Shown here piece after piece: positions 1-6,290 of a stretch of DNA of 6,290 bases (the stretch's first letter is position 1; every line of letters begins with the position of its first letter). The position numbers and the translations under genes were made by a program. Source of the DNA: Anaerolineales bacterium UBA6128 (GTDB lineage Bacteria; Chloroflexota; Anaerolineae; UBA1429); contig DIVQ01000220.1 in the NCBI GenBank assembly GCA_002423325.1, forward strand, positions 586 to 6,875. The letters run 5' to 3'. The notes beneath the pieces are model-generated. The model was given only the letters and a program-made list of their open reading frames with translations, was not told the DNA's origin and ran no database searches.

Positions 1-1215
<1,215 letters not shown>

Positions 1216-1263
1216 CCCTGCTTTCTGTGGGGCGCGCTCGAGTCACGTTCTGAGCGCACCGCG

Positions 1264-1292
1264 ATCATAGGCCGCCCGGGGGGCAGCGTCAA
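1264..1292 (-). promoter_or_regulatory. sigma70-type promoter for the minus-strand ABC gene
   Basis: On the minus strand, TTGACG (1292-1287, 5 of 6 to consensus) is followed by a 17-bp spacer and TATGAT (1269-1264, 5 of 6). Transcription would begin near 1257, giving a leader of about 42 nt before the ATG at 1215. Match and spacing are good for such a GC-rich region, but there is no experimental support. Confidence 0.6.
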
Positions 1293-1307
1293 GCGCCGCA
1301 GACGCGC

Positions 1308-1336
1308 TTGTCTATTCGGTTGCCATCGAGTAGCAT
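1308..1336 (+). promoter_or_regulatory. candidate promoter for the PII-like/CaCA unit
   Basis: TTGTCT (1308-1313) and TAGCAT (1331-1336) are separated by exactly 17 bp, each matching 4 of 6 consensus bases. A start near 1343 would give a leader of about 86 nt. The boxes are weak and supported mainly by spacing and position, between two divergent genes. The leader also holds a GC-rich hairpin (GCGCC/GGCGC, 1388-1401) and an overlapping 12-bp palindrome, CTCGGCGCCGAG (1394-1405), just upstream of the ribosome binding site; neither has an assigned role. Confidence 0.35.
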
Positions 1337-1413
1337 AGGCGACGTGCCCCGCACCATGTCGTACGGGCGTGCAGACCGCGCTGTTGCGCGCCGCTCGGCG
1401 CCGAGGACACTCA

Positions 1414-1420
1414 TAAGGAG
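1414..1420 (+). promoter_or_regulatory. ribosome binding site of the PII-like gene
   Basis: TAAGGAG lies 8 nt before the ATG at 1429. It is a near-perfect Shine-Dalgarno sequence and supports that start over the in-frame ATG two codons downstream (1435, residue M3). Confidence 0.8.
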
Positions 1421-1428
1421 TCTGACCG

Positions 1429-1806
1429 ATGTACATGGTGATGTATGTTCTTGACGACCCCAACCTGCTCGACGAACTGCTGGAATCGCTCTGCGCCGTC
1501 GGCGTGACGGGCGCGACCATCGTGGAGAGCACCGGCATGCATCGTCGTCGCGCCCGCGTGACGCGCCCGCACTTTCGCTTTCCCTTCGAGGGGCGGATGA
1601 ACTCGCAACTCGAAGACAACCTGACGATGTTTGTGATCGTGCCCGATCAGGAGGCCGTGCGCGTCTGTCTTGGCGCGATCGAGCAGGTGGTGGGCGACCT
1701 GGCCGGCCCGCGCAATGGCATCCTGGCCGCCTGGCCGCTGGAAGTGGCCAAGGGCTTGCGCATCGCCCCTGCCGGCTCTTTATGCACTGAGGAGGAAGCG
1801 CAGTGA
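1429..1806 (+). CDS. PII-like (nitrogen regulatory protein P-II superfamily) small signalling protein
   Basis: This is a soluble protein of 125 residues with no signal peptide or membrane segment. The opening MYMVMYVLDDPNLLDELLES followed by GVTGATIVESTGM (25-37) has the beta-alpha-beta pattern of PII-like ferredoxin-fold proteins. The second half repeats it: NLTMFVIVPDQEAV (64-77), a helix, then VVGDLAGPRNGILAAWPLEV (87-106), where PII proteins have the B-loop and last strand. Such proteins are usually trimers that bind nucleotides or small ligands and dock on transporters or enzymes through a flexible T-loop. Here the T-loop region (about 37-60) carries seven arginines. It has no evident counterpart of the uridylylated tyrosine, and the B-loop lacks the TGxxGDGKI type of motif, so classical GlnB/GlnK nitrogen signalling is unlikely. 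Its stop overlaps the start of the CaCA exchanger gene, which points to a regulatory role on that transporter (inference). The ligand is unknown. Confidence 0.7.
   Translation: MYMVMYVLDDPNLLDELLESLCAVGVTGATIVESTGMHRRRARVTRPHFRFPFEGRMNSQLEDNLTMFVIVPDQEAVRVCLGAIEQVVGDLAGPRNGILAAWPLEVAKGLRIAPAGSLCTEEEAQ
1791..1795 (+). promoter_or_regulatory. ribosome binding site of the CaCA gene, inside the PII-like coding end
   Basis: GGAGG lies 7 nt before the GTG at 1803. It supports this GTG, whose last two bases form part of the upstream TGA stop (GTGA overlap). The arrangement suggests termination-reinitiation coupling of the two genes. Confidence 0.75.
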
Positions 1807-2792
1807 TCTGGCTGCAGCTTGCGCTCAGCTCTGCCCTGCTGGTGTTCGCGGCCATCAAACTGGCCGAGTACGGCGATGTCATTGGCGTGCGCACGGGGCT
1901 GGGCGGCATGTTTGTGGGCATGTTACTGCTGGCCGGCGCCACTTCGCTGCCCGAGCTGCTGTCCTCGCTGACCTCGCTGGACCAGGCGGTGCCCAACCTG
2001 GCGGCGGGCAACGTGTTTGGCAGCCAGATGCTCAACATGCTGCTCCTCGCTGTAACCGACATTGTGGCGGGCAATGCCCGGATGCTGCGGCGCGCCGCCC
2101 GCAAGCACGCTCTGTCCGCCAGCTTTGCCATCCTTCTTACCTTTCTGCCGGCCATCTCGCTGCTGGGCGGCTTTGAGGCGGGCCTGGGCTGGGTGGGCTG
2201 GGACAGCCTGCTGTTGATCGTCGTCTACATCGTCGGCGTGCGCATGCTGCAGGGCGATCGCGTCGACGTGACTCCGCTGGACGGCGACGAGGAGGAGCCT
2301 GTCGAGGGGCCCAGCCTGCGGACTGCAGTCATCGGCTTTGCCATCGCGGCGGCGTCGTTGATCTTTATCATGCCGATCCTGGTGAGGAGCAGTACTGCGG
2401 CGGCCGACGCGTTGGGCTTGACTGTGGGCTTTGTGGGCAGCACCCTGCTGGCGCTGGTCACCTCGTTGCCCGAGTTGGTGGCCTGCATCGCGGCTGTGCG
2501 CCTGGGCGCCTACGATATGGCCATGGGCAACCTGTTCGGCAGCAACATGTTCAACATGTTCGGCCTGGGCCTGGTGGACGTCTTTTACACCAAGGGGCGT
2601 TTCCTGGGAGAGATGGATCCGTCCTTCGCGCTGGTGGCGCTCATCGCTGCCGTGCTCATCGCAATGGGCCTTATCGGCAATCTCGCGCAGATCAAGCGCC
2701 GCCTCATCGTGGTCGAGGTGGACGCGGTGCTGATCATCGCCGTCTATTTCCTCGGTCTTTGGCTGATCTACGATCGCGGCATCGGCCTGTAG
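1803..2792 (+). CDS. sodium/calcium exchanger family (CaCA) membrane antiporter
   Basis: A membrane protein of 329 residues with about ten hydrophobic segments, the usual size for prokaryotic CaCA antiporters such as E. coli YrbG or the archaeal NCX_Mj. These exchange Ca2+ or another cation for Na+ or H+. Both inverted alpha repeats are intact. Alpha-1 has ATSLPE (46-51) and GNVFGSQMLNM (69-79). Alpha-2 has VTSLPE (219-224) and GNLFGSNMFNM (242-252). Expected ion ligands are S48, E51 and N78, and S221, E224 and N251. N251 stands where NCX_Mj has Asp, and alpha-1 has GSQ where GSN is usual. An acidic stretch (DGDEEEPVEG, 160-169) lies between the predicted fifth and sixth segments, on the cytoplasmic side by family topology. 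Start is GTG, overlapping the PII-like stop. The ion pair transported cannot be read from sequence; YrbG-like proteins have no firmly settled substrate. Confidence 0.92.
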   Translation: MIWLQLALSSALLVFAAIKLAEYGDVIGVRTGLGGMFVGMLLLAGATSLPELLSSLTSLDQAVPNLAAGNVFGSQMLNMLLLAVTDIVAGNARMLRRAARKHALSASFAILLTFLPAISLLGGFEAGLGWVGWDSLLLIVVYIVGVRMLQGDRVDVTPLDGDEEEPVEGPSLRTAVIGFAIAAASLIFIMPILVRSSTAAADALGLTVGFVGSTLLALVTSLPELVACIAAVRLGAYDMAMGNLFGSNMFNMFGLGLVDVFYTKGRFLGEMDPSFALVALIAAVLIAMGLIGNLAQIKRRLIVVEVDAVLIIAVYFLGLWLIYDRGIGL

Positions 2793-2851
2793 CCAGACGC
2801 CCTCTGGCGCTGAGCGCCGAGCGTGGCCTGGCCCTCCAGGGGTGACGCCCC
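2792..2851 (+). terminator. cluster of small GC-rich hairpins after the CaCA gene, possible terminator
   Basis: Three short inverted repeats follow the CaCA stop: GCCAGA/TCTGGC (2792-2808), CCTGG/CCAGG (2827-2840) and GGGG/CCCC (2839-2851, overlapping the second). None is followed by a T-run, so a classical intrinsic terminator is not supported. The cluster may slow polymerase or protect the 3' end. Confidence 0.25.
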
Positions 2852-2862
2852 GCAGTGCGTAT

Positions 2863-2890
2863 TTGACACCCCGTAGCACCCTCCTATACT
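2863..2890 (+). promoter_or_regulatory. strong sigma70-type promoter of the marR-ABC-ABC operon
   Basis: TTGACA (2863-2868, perfect) and TATACT (2885-2890, 5 of 6) are separated by 16 bp. Transcription would start near 2897, about 44 nt before the MarR ATG. The -10 box runs into the left arm of the large palindrome at 2886-2920, so a bound repressor would block polymerase. Confidence 0.75.
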
Positions 2891-2920
2891 ATGCCGGCTA
2901 ACAGTTAGTCGGCATAGTAT
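2886..2920. promoter_or_regulatory. 35-bp nested palindrome, probable MarR operator
   Basis: The site is symmetric about base 2903. Outer arms of 11 bp (ATACTATGCCG, 2886-2896, and its exact complement 2910-2920) enclose inner arms CTAAC and GTTAG (2898-2902, 2904-2908). The only mismatched pair is G2897/T2909. It covers the -10 box and the expected transcription start of the promoter immediately upstream of the MarR gene. MarR-family dimers commonly bind such palindromes and repress their own operon; that this protein binds here is inferred. Confidence 0.8.
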
Positions 2921-2940
2921 GTTTTTGCCGGGGGGTGCCC

Positions 2941-3450
2941 ATGTCATCGTCTGCCGATATTGCGGCGCTGGATCGTCTGTTTGTGCACGTGGCGCACCTG
3001 CACCACGATCACGCGCGCTCGCTGTTCAACACCGTCGGCCTGTACCGCGGTCAACCGCCCGTGCTGCGCGTGCTTGAAGAAGAAGAGGGCCTGTCGCATT
3101 CAGAGCTGGCCAGACGGCTGCGCATTCGCCCTGCCACGATCAGCAAGATGCTCGATCGCATGGACAAGGCCGGCTTTATCATGCGCAAGGCTGACCCCGC
3201 CGATCAGCGCGTCTCACGCGTTTATCTCACCGATCGTGGACGGGCCGTGCAAGATCAGGTGCGCAGCCTGATTGCCACCATGGCGCGCGACGGGTTTTCC
3301 TCGCTGACCCCCGATGAAGTTTCAACTCTGCATGCCCTGCTGTCACGCGTAGCGGCCAACCTCGAGGCCGCAGCGGTCCGCCATGCCGTCGACTCTGCCG
3401 ACTGCCGACCGGACGCCCCGGTGAAGGCTCAAGCTGAGCAAGGCGACTGA
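2941..3450 (+). CDS. MarR-family transcriptional regulator
   Basis: A protein of 169 residues with the MarR winged helix-turn-helix. Helix H2 is SHSELARRLRI (52-62), the recognition helix RPATISKMLDRMDKAGFI (63-80), and the wing ADPADQRVSRVYLTDRG (84-100) carries the family's DQR-R-V-LT-G pattern. Flanking helices (about 5-30 and 101-147) should form the dimerisation domain; a polar tail of about 20 residues follows. MarR proteins act as dimers that leave DNA when a small, often phenolic or antibiotic-like, ligand binds in the cleft between the domains. A start at ATG 2941 is preferred because the G-run at 2930-2935 sits 6 nt upstream; a GTG at 2935 would add two residues but overlaps that run. 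It stands first in an operon with two ABC exporter genes 50 bp downstream, so it probably controls their expression. The inducing ligand is unknown. Confidence 0.93.
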   Translation: MSSSADIAALDRLFVHVAHLHHDHARSLFNTVGLYRGQPPVLRVLEEEEGLSHSELARRLRIRPATISKMLDRMDKAGFIMRKADPADQRVSRVYLTDRGRAVQDQVRSLIATMARDGFSSLTPDEVSTLHALLSRVAANLEAAAVRHAVDSADCRPDAPVKAQAEQGD

Positions 3451-3488
3451 GGCAAACGCCCCGACCCTTCGGATCAATCTGCCATTCT

Positions 3489-3493
3489 GGAGG
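3489..3493 (+). promoter_or_regulatory. ribosome binding site of the first exporter gene
   Basis: GGAGG lies 7 nt before the ATG at 3501, a standard strong site. No promoter or convincing terminator is seen in the 50 bp between the MarR stop and this gene, so co-transcription is likely. Confidence 0.75.
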
Positions 3494-3500
3494 ACAGTTT

Positions 3501-5252
3501 ATGGGTTCGATTCGCCAAGTGGCCGCCTTCGCCAAGCCCTATAAGCGCTTCATCCTGCTTGCGCCGCTGTTGATGCTGCTTGAGGTTGCCATGGACCTGC
3601 TGCAGCCGAGCATGATCCAGCGGATCATCGATGAGGGCATCGCGCAGGGCAGCATGCCGGTCATCGTACGCACCGGCCTGATGATGTTTGGATTCGCGCT
3701 GATCGGCGCGGTGGGAGGCGGGGGAAACGGGGTGCTGGCCATCAAGGCACAGCAGGGCTACGCCGCTGATCTGCGTGACGCGCTCTTCCGCAAGGTGCAG
3801 TCTTTCTCCTTTGCCAACCTGGATACGATTGAGACCGGACAACTCATCACACGCCTCACCAACGACGTCACCCAGGTGGCTGAGGTGCTGATGACGCTGA
3901 TCCGCATGCTGATCCGCGCGCCGCTGCAACTCATCGGCAGCCTGATCATGTCGATCGTCACCTGTCCGCAATTGGCCTTTATCCCGCTGGCGCTGATGCC
4001 GTTGCTGCTGATCTATGTGATCTGGGTAGTGAAAAAGGCCACACCCATGTACGGCGTGGTGCAGACGCGCCTGGACGGGTTGAATGGCGTGATGCAGGAG
4101 AACCTGGCCGGCGCGCGCGTGGTCAAGGCTTTTTCGCGCGCTGAGCACGAAGGCTCGCGCTTCAAGGACGCCAACGAAAAGCTGGTGGACCAGACGATCC
4201 GCGTGGCGCGGCTGACGGCCACAGCGATGCCCATCATGATGGTCCTCATGAACCTGGGTGTGATCGCCGTGCTCTGGTTCGGCGGCGTCGACGTCTCGCG
4301 CGGCAACATGCAGGTGGGGCAGATCGTGGCCTTTATCAACTATCTCATGATCACACTGACGTCGCTGATGATGGTCAGCATGATGATCATGGGCGTGGCG
4401 CGTGCGCAAGCGTCTGCCATCCGCATCAGTGAAGTGCTGGACGTCGAGCCGGTCGTGCAGAACCGTCCCGACGCGCTGCAGGCATTCGGCCCGCAGGGGC
4501 GGGTCGTCTTTGAGAACGTCAGTTTCGGCTACCACAACAACGGCGAACACAGCGATGCGGCCCTGGAGGATATCTCCTTTGAGGCCGACGCCGGCCAGAC
4601 AGTGGCTCTGGTGGGGACTACTGGCTCGGGCAAGTCAAGTCTTGTGCACCTGATCCCGCGCTTCTATGACGTGGACGCGGGCCGGGTGACCATCGACGGG
4701 ACGGATGTACGGGACCTCGATCAGGCTGTGCTGCGCCGCGCCATCGGCGTTGCCATGCAGGAGACGGTGCTCTTCTCCGGCAGCATCCGCGACAATATCC
4801 GCTACGGCCGGCCCGACGCCACCGACGCAGAGGTGGAAGAGGCGGCCAAAATCGCTCAGGCGCACAGCTTTATTACCGGGTTCCCAGAGGGCTATGACAG
4901 CATCGTGGGGCAGCGCGGCGTGAACCTGTCGGGTGGGCAGAAGCAGCGCATCGCGGTGGCGCGCGCCCTGCTGATCAAGCCGGCCGTGCTGATTCTGGAC
5001 GACAGCACGAGTTCTGTCGATACCGAGACAGAGGCTCGTCTCCAGGAGGCCCTGAAGGACTTTATGCGCGGCCGCACTGCCTTTGTGATTGCGCAGCGCA
5101 TCAGTTCGGTGATCAATGCCGACAAGATCCTGGTTCTGGACGATGGACGCATCGTCGGTCAGGGCACACATGAGGAACTGATGGCGTCAAACGTGATCTA
5201 TCGCGAGATCTGCGCGTCGCAGCTGGGCAACGGGGAGGTGGTCCATGGCTGA
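3501..5252 (+). CDS. heterodimeric ABC exporter subunit with degenerate ATP site (TM287/BmrC-like)
   Basis: A complete half-transporter of 583 residues. Six membrane segments span roughly 17-35, 55-78, 132-153, 157-178, 243-262 and 274-298. The ATPase domain has an A-loop tyrosine Y344, Walker A GTTGSGKSS (372-380), Q-loop Q420, signature LSGGQ (476-480), Walker B VLILDD (496-501) and D-loop SSVD (504-507). Two active-site changes stand out: D501 replaces the catalytic glutamate, and Q532 (VIAQRIS) replaces the H-loop histidine. Both are hallmarks of the degenerate half of heterodimeric exporters such as Thermotoga TM287/288 and Bacillus BmrC/BmrD, and the C-terminal YREICASQLGNG resembles TM287. 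Its own signature is canonical, so it should complete the working ATP site with the Walker motifs of its partner, encoded by the overlapping next gene. Likely role: export of hydrophobic or drug-like compounds across the inner membrane, under MarR control. The substrate is unknown. Confidence 0.95.
   Translation: MGSIRQVAAFAKPYKRFILLAPLLMLLEVAMDLLQPSMIQRIIDEGIAQGSMPVIVRTGLMMFGFALIGAVGGGGNGVLAIKAQQGYAADLRDALFRKVQSFSFANLDTIETGQLITRLTNDVTQVAEVLMTLIRMLIRAPLQLIGSLIMSIVTCPQLAFIPLALMPLLLIYVIWVVKKATPMYGVVQTRLDGLNGVMQENLAGARVVKAFSRAEHEGSRFKDANEKLVDQTIRVARLTATAMPIMMVLMNLGVIAVLWFGGVDVSRGNMQVGQIVAFINYLMITLTSLMMVSMMIMGVARAQASAIRISEVLDVEPVVQNRPDALQAFGPQGRVVFENVSFGYHNNGEHSDAALEDISFEADAGQTVALVGTTGSGKSSLVHLIPRFYDVDAGRVTIDGTDVRDLDQAVLRRAIGVAMQETVLFSGSIRDNIRYGRPDATDAEVEEAAKIAQAHSFITGFPEGYDSIVGQRGVNLSGGQKQRIAVARALLIKPAVLILDDSTSSVDTETEARLQEALKDFMRGRTAFVIAQRISSVINADKILVLDDGRIVGQGTHEELMASNVIYREICASQLGNGEVVHG
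5234..5238 (+). promoter_or_regulatory. ribosome binding site of the second exporter gene
   Basis: GGAGG within GGGGAGGTG lies 6 nt before the ATG at 5245, inside the 3' end of the preceding gene. It fixes the start and, with the 8-nt overlap, favours coupled and roughly equal synthesis of the two subunits. Confidence 0.75.
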
Positions 5253-6290
5253 GCCACGCAAAGGCGCCTCCCAGGAAAGCACGCAAAAGAGTTCGTCCGG
5301 TTTCCGCTTGGGCCCCGGGGGGCCGCGCGGGATGATGGATACGGGCGCAAAGGCCAAAGACACGCGCGGTACCCTGCGTCGGCTGTGGGGCTATCTGCGC
5401 CATCAGAAGTGGCCGCTGATCATCACCGTGCTGCTGGTGGCGGCCACCACTGGCCTGGACCTGCTTGGCACCTACCTGATGGGTATGGCGATCGACAAGT
5501 ACATCGGCACGGGCGACCTGCAGGGCTTGAGCCGCACCATGTGGCTGATGCTGGGCTGCTACGTGGTGGCATCGCTGGCCACCTGGCTGCAGAGCTATAT
5601 CGCTGCGAGCACGGGCCAGCACATCGTGCGCGACATGCGCCGCGACCTGTTCGACAAGCTGCAATCGCTGCCGCTCAAGTACCTCGACTCGCAATCGCAC
5701 GGCGACGTGATGAGCCGCTTGACCAATGACGTGGAGAACGTCAACAACGTGATCAGCGGCAGCGCCACCATGCTGGTCTCCAGCCTGCTGGGCCTGGTGG
5801 GCACGCTCGGTGTGATGCTCTATGCCAACATCCCGATGACGCTGGTGACCTTTGTGACCGTGCCGATCTCGTACTTTGCCACGCGCTGGCTGATGACGCG
5901 CACGCGCAAGATCTATCGCGAGCAGCAAAAGCAACTCGGCGACCTGAACGGCATCATCGAGGAGACGGTCTCGGGGCAGCGCGTGGTCAAGGCGTTTGTG
6001 CGCGAGGCCGTGGTTCAGCAGTCGTTCGATGACGCGAACCAAAAGTTGCGCACGTCGGCCACGCGGGCCGGTATCCTCTCCGGCTTTATGGGGCCGGTGA
6101 TGAATATGGTCGGCAACCTGAACCTGGCGATCGTGGCGGCGTCGGGCGGCTGGCTGGTCATTCGTGGGCTCTCGACCGTGGGCAACATCGCTACCTTTAT
6201 CAGTTATTCGCGACGCTTCACGCGACCGCTGAACCAGATTGCCATGCTGTTCAACTCGATCCAGGCGGCGCTGGCGGGCGCGGAACGCGT
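5245..6290 (+). CDS. ABC exporter partner subunit (TM288/BmrD-like), membrane domain only, cut by window
   Basis: The first 348 residues are present and the reading frame runs off the right edge. It begins with a polar Gly/Pro-rich extension of about 45 residues (GPGGPRGMM at 23-31, then AKAKDTRGTLRRL at 35-47), typical of the second subunit in TM287/288-type pairs. The exporter membrane domain follows, with hydrophobic segments near 56-78, 98-120, 170-192, 197-216, 281-305 and 311-335. Family loops are recognisable: SHGDVMSRLTNDV (151-163) and the coupling-helix region EETVSGQRVVKAFVRE (239-254). The start overlaps the upstream gene by 8 nt. The ATPase domain is not in the window. By analogy it should carry the normal catalytic glutamate and H-loop histidine, perhaps with a deviant signature; this cannot be checked here. 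Confidence 0.93.
   Translation, partial: MAEPRKGASQESTQKSSSGFRLGPGGPRGMMDTGAKAKDTRGTLRRLWGYLRHQKWPLIITVLLVAATTGLDLLGTYLMGMAIDKYIGTGDLQGLSRTMWLMLGCYVVASLATWLQSYIAASTGQHIVRDMRRDLFDKLQSLPLKYLDSQSHGDVMSRLTNDVENVNNVISGSATMLVSSLLGLVGTLGVMLYANIPMTLVTFVTVPISYFATRWLMTRTRKIYREQQKQLGDLNGIIEETVSGQRVVKAFVREAVVQQSFDDANQKLRTSATRAGILSGFMGPVMNMVGNLNLAIVAASGGWLVIRGLSTVGNIATFISYSRRFTRPLNQIAMLFNSIQAALAGAER

Noticed and set aside
1394..1405. Perfect 12-bp palindrome CTCGGCGCCGAG in the leader of the PII-like gene, considered as an operator
   Set aside because: Short GC-only-type palindromes are expected by chance in this composition, and no candidate regulator or second copy was seen.
1429..1806. Assignment of the small protein as classical GlnB/GlnK
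   Set aside because: There is no evident uridylylation-site tyrosine or canonical B-loop, and no amtB or glnA nearby. Only the wider PII-like fold is supported.
1289..2155. Minus-strand frame of 288 codons over the PII-like and CaCA genes
   Set aside because: Low-complexity Ser/Arg/Pro composition with no motifs, and it crosses both the divergent promoter region and two well-supported genes.
1923..2879. Minus-strand frame of 318 codons opposite the CaCA gene
   Set aside because: His/Gln/Asp-rich composition typical of the antisense of a membrane protein gene. The plus strand has both conserved alpha repeats.
3461..3474. Short inverted repeat CCGA/TCGG between the MarR and exporter genes, considered as a terminator
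   Set aside because: Only a 4-bp stem with no T-run. It is too weak to separate the genes into different transcripts.
3474..4550. Minus-strand frame of 358 codons opposite the first exporter gene
   Set aside because: His-rich antisense shadow of the membrane domain, with no ribosome binding site or domain seen.
5113..6042. Minus-strand frame of 309 codons opposite the exporter junction
   Set aside because: It spans the overlap of two clear plus-strand genes and has shadow-like composition.

Overview
The window is gene-dense, GC-rich bacterial DNA (by eye roughly 60 % or more G+C) carrying six protein-coding genes. No RNA gene, CRISPR array or mobile element was seen. The heterodimeric exporter of the TM287/288 type and the style of the PII-like protein suggest a Chloroflexota-like or other GC-rich, non-proteobacterial organism. 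This is impression only, because no phylogenetic marker is present.

Layout. (1) Positions 1-1215, minus strand: the N-terminal 405 residues of a half-size ABC exporter with fused membrane and ATPase domains, cut by the window edge just after Walker A. (2) Positions 1216-1428: a divergent intergenic region with a good sigma70-type promoter for the minus-strand gene and a weaker candidate for the plus-strand genes. (3) Positions 1429-2792: a two-gene unit of a small PII-like protein and a sodium/calcium-exchanger (CaCA) family membrane protein. They overlap at a GTGA junction behind a strong ribosome binding site, so they are probably translationally coupled. (4) Positions 2793-2940: a spacer with several small hairpins, then a near-consensus promoter whose -10 box and expected start site lie inside a 35-bp nested palindrome. 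(5) Positions 2941-6290: a MarR-family regulator followed by two half-size ABC exporter genes. The second ABC gene overlaps the first by 8 nt and runs off the right edge.

How the genes may work together. The MarR protein probably binds the palindrome, represses its own promoter and so controls the exporter pair. The first exporter subunit has the two hallmark substitutions of a degenerate ATP site (Asp for the Walker B catalytic Glu, Gln for the H-loop His), so the second subunit is very likely its obligate partner in an asymmetric heterodimer. Separately, the PII-like/CaCA pair looks like a cation exchanger with a dedicated cytoplasmic sensor. The PII-like protein has an arginine-rich T-loop region, and the exchanger has an acidic cytoplasmic loop at the position where eukaryotic NCX carries its regulatory loop. 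That pairing is the most interesting hypothesis in the window. The interaction is inferred, not shown.
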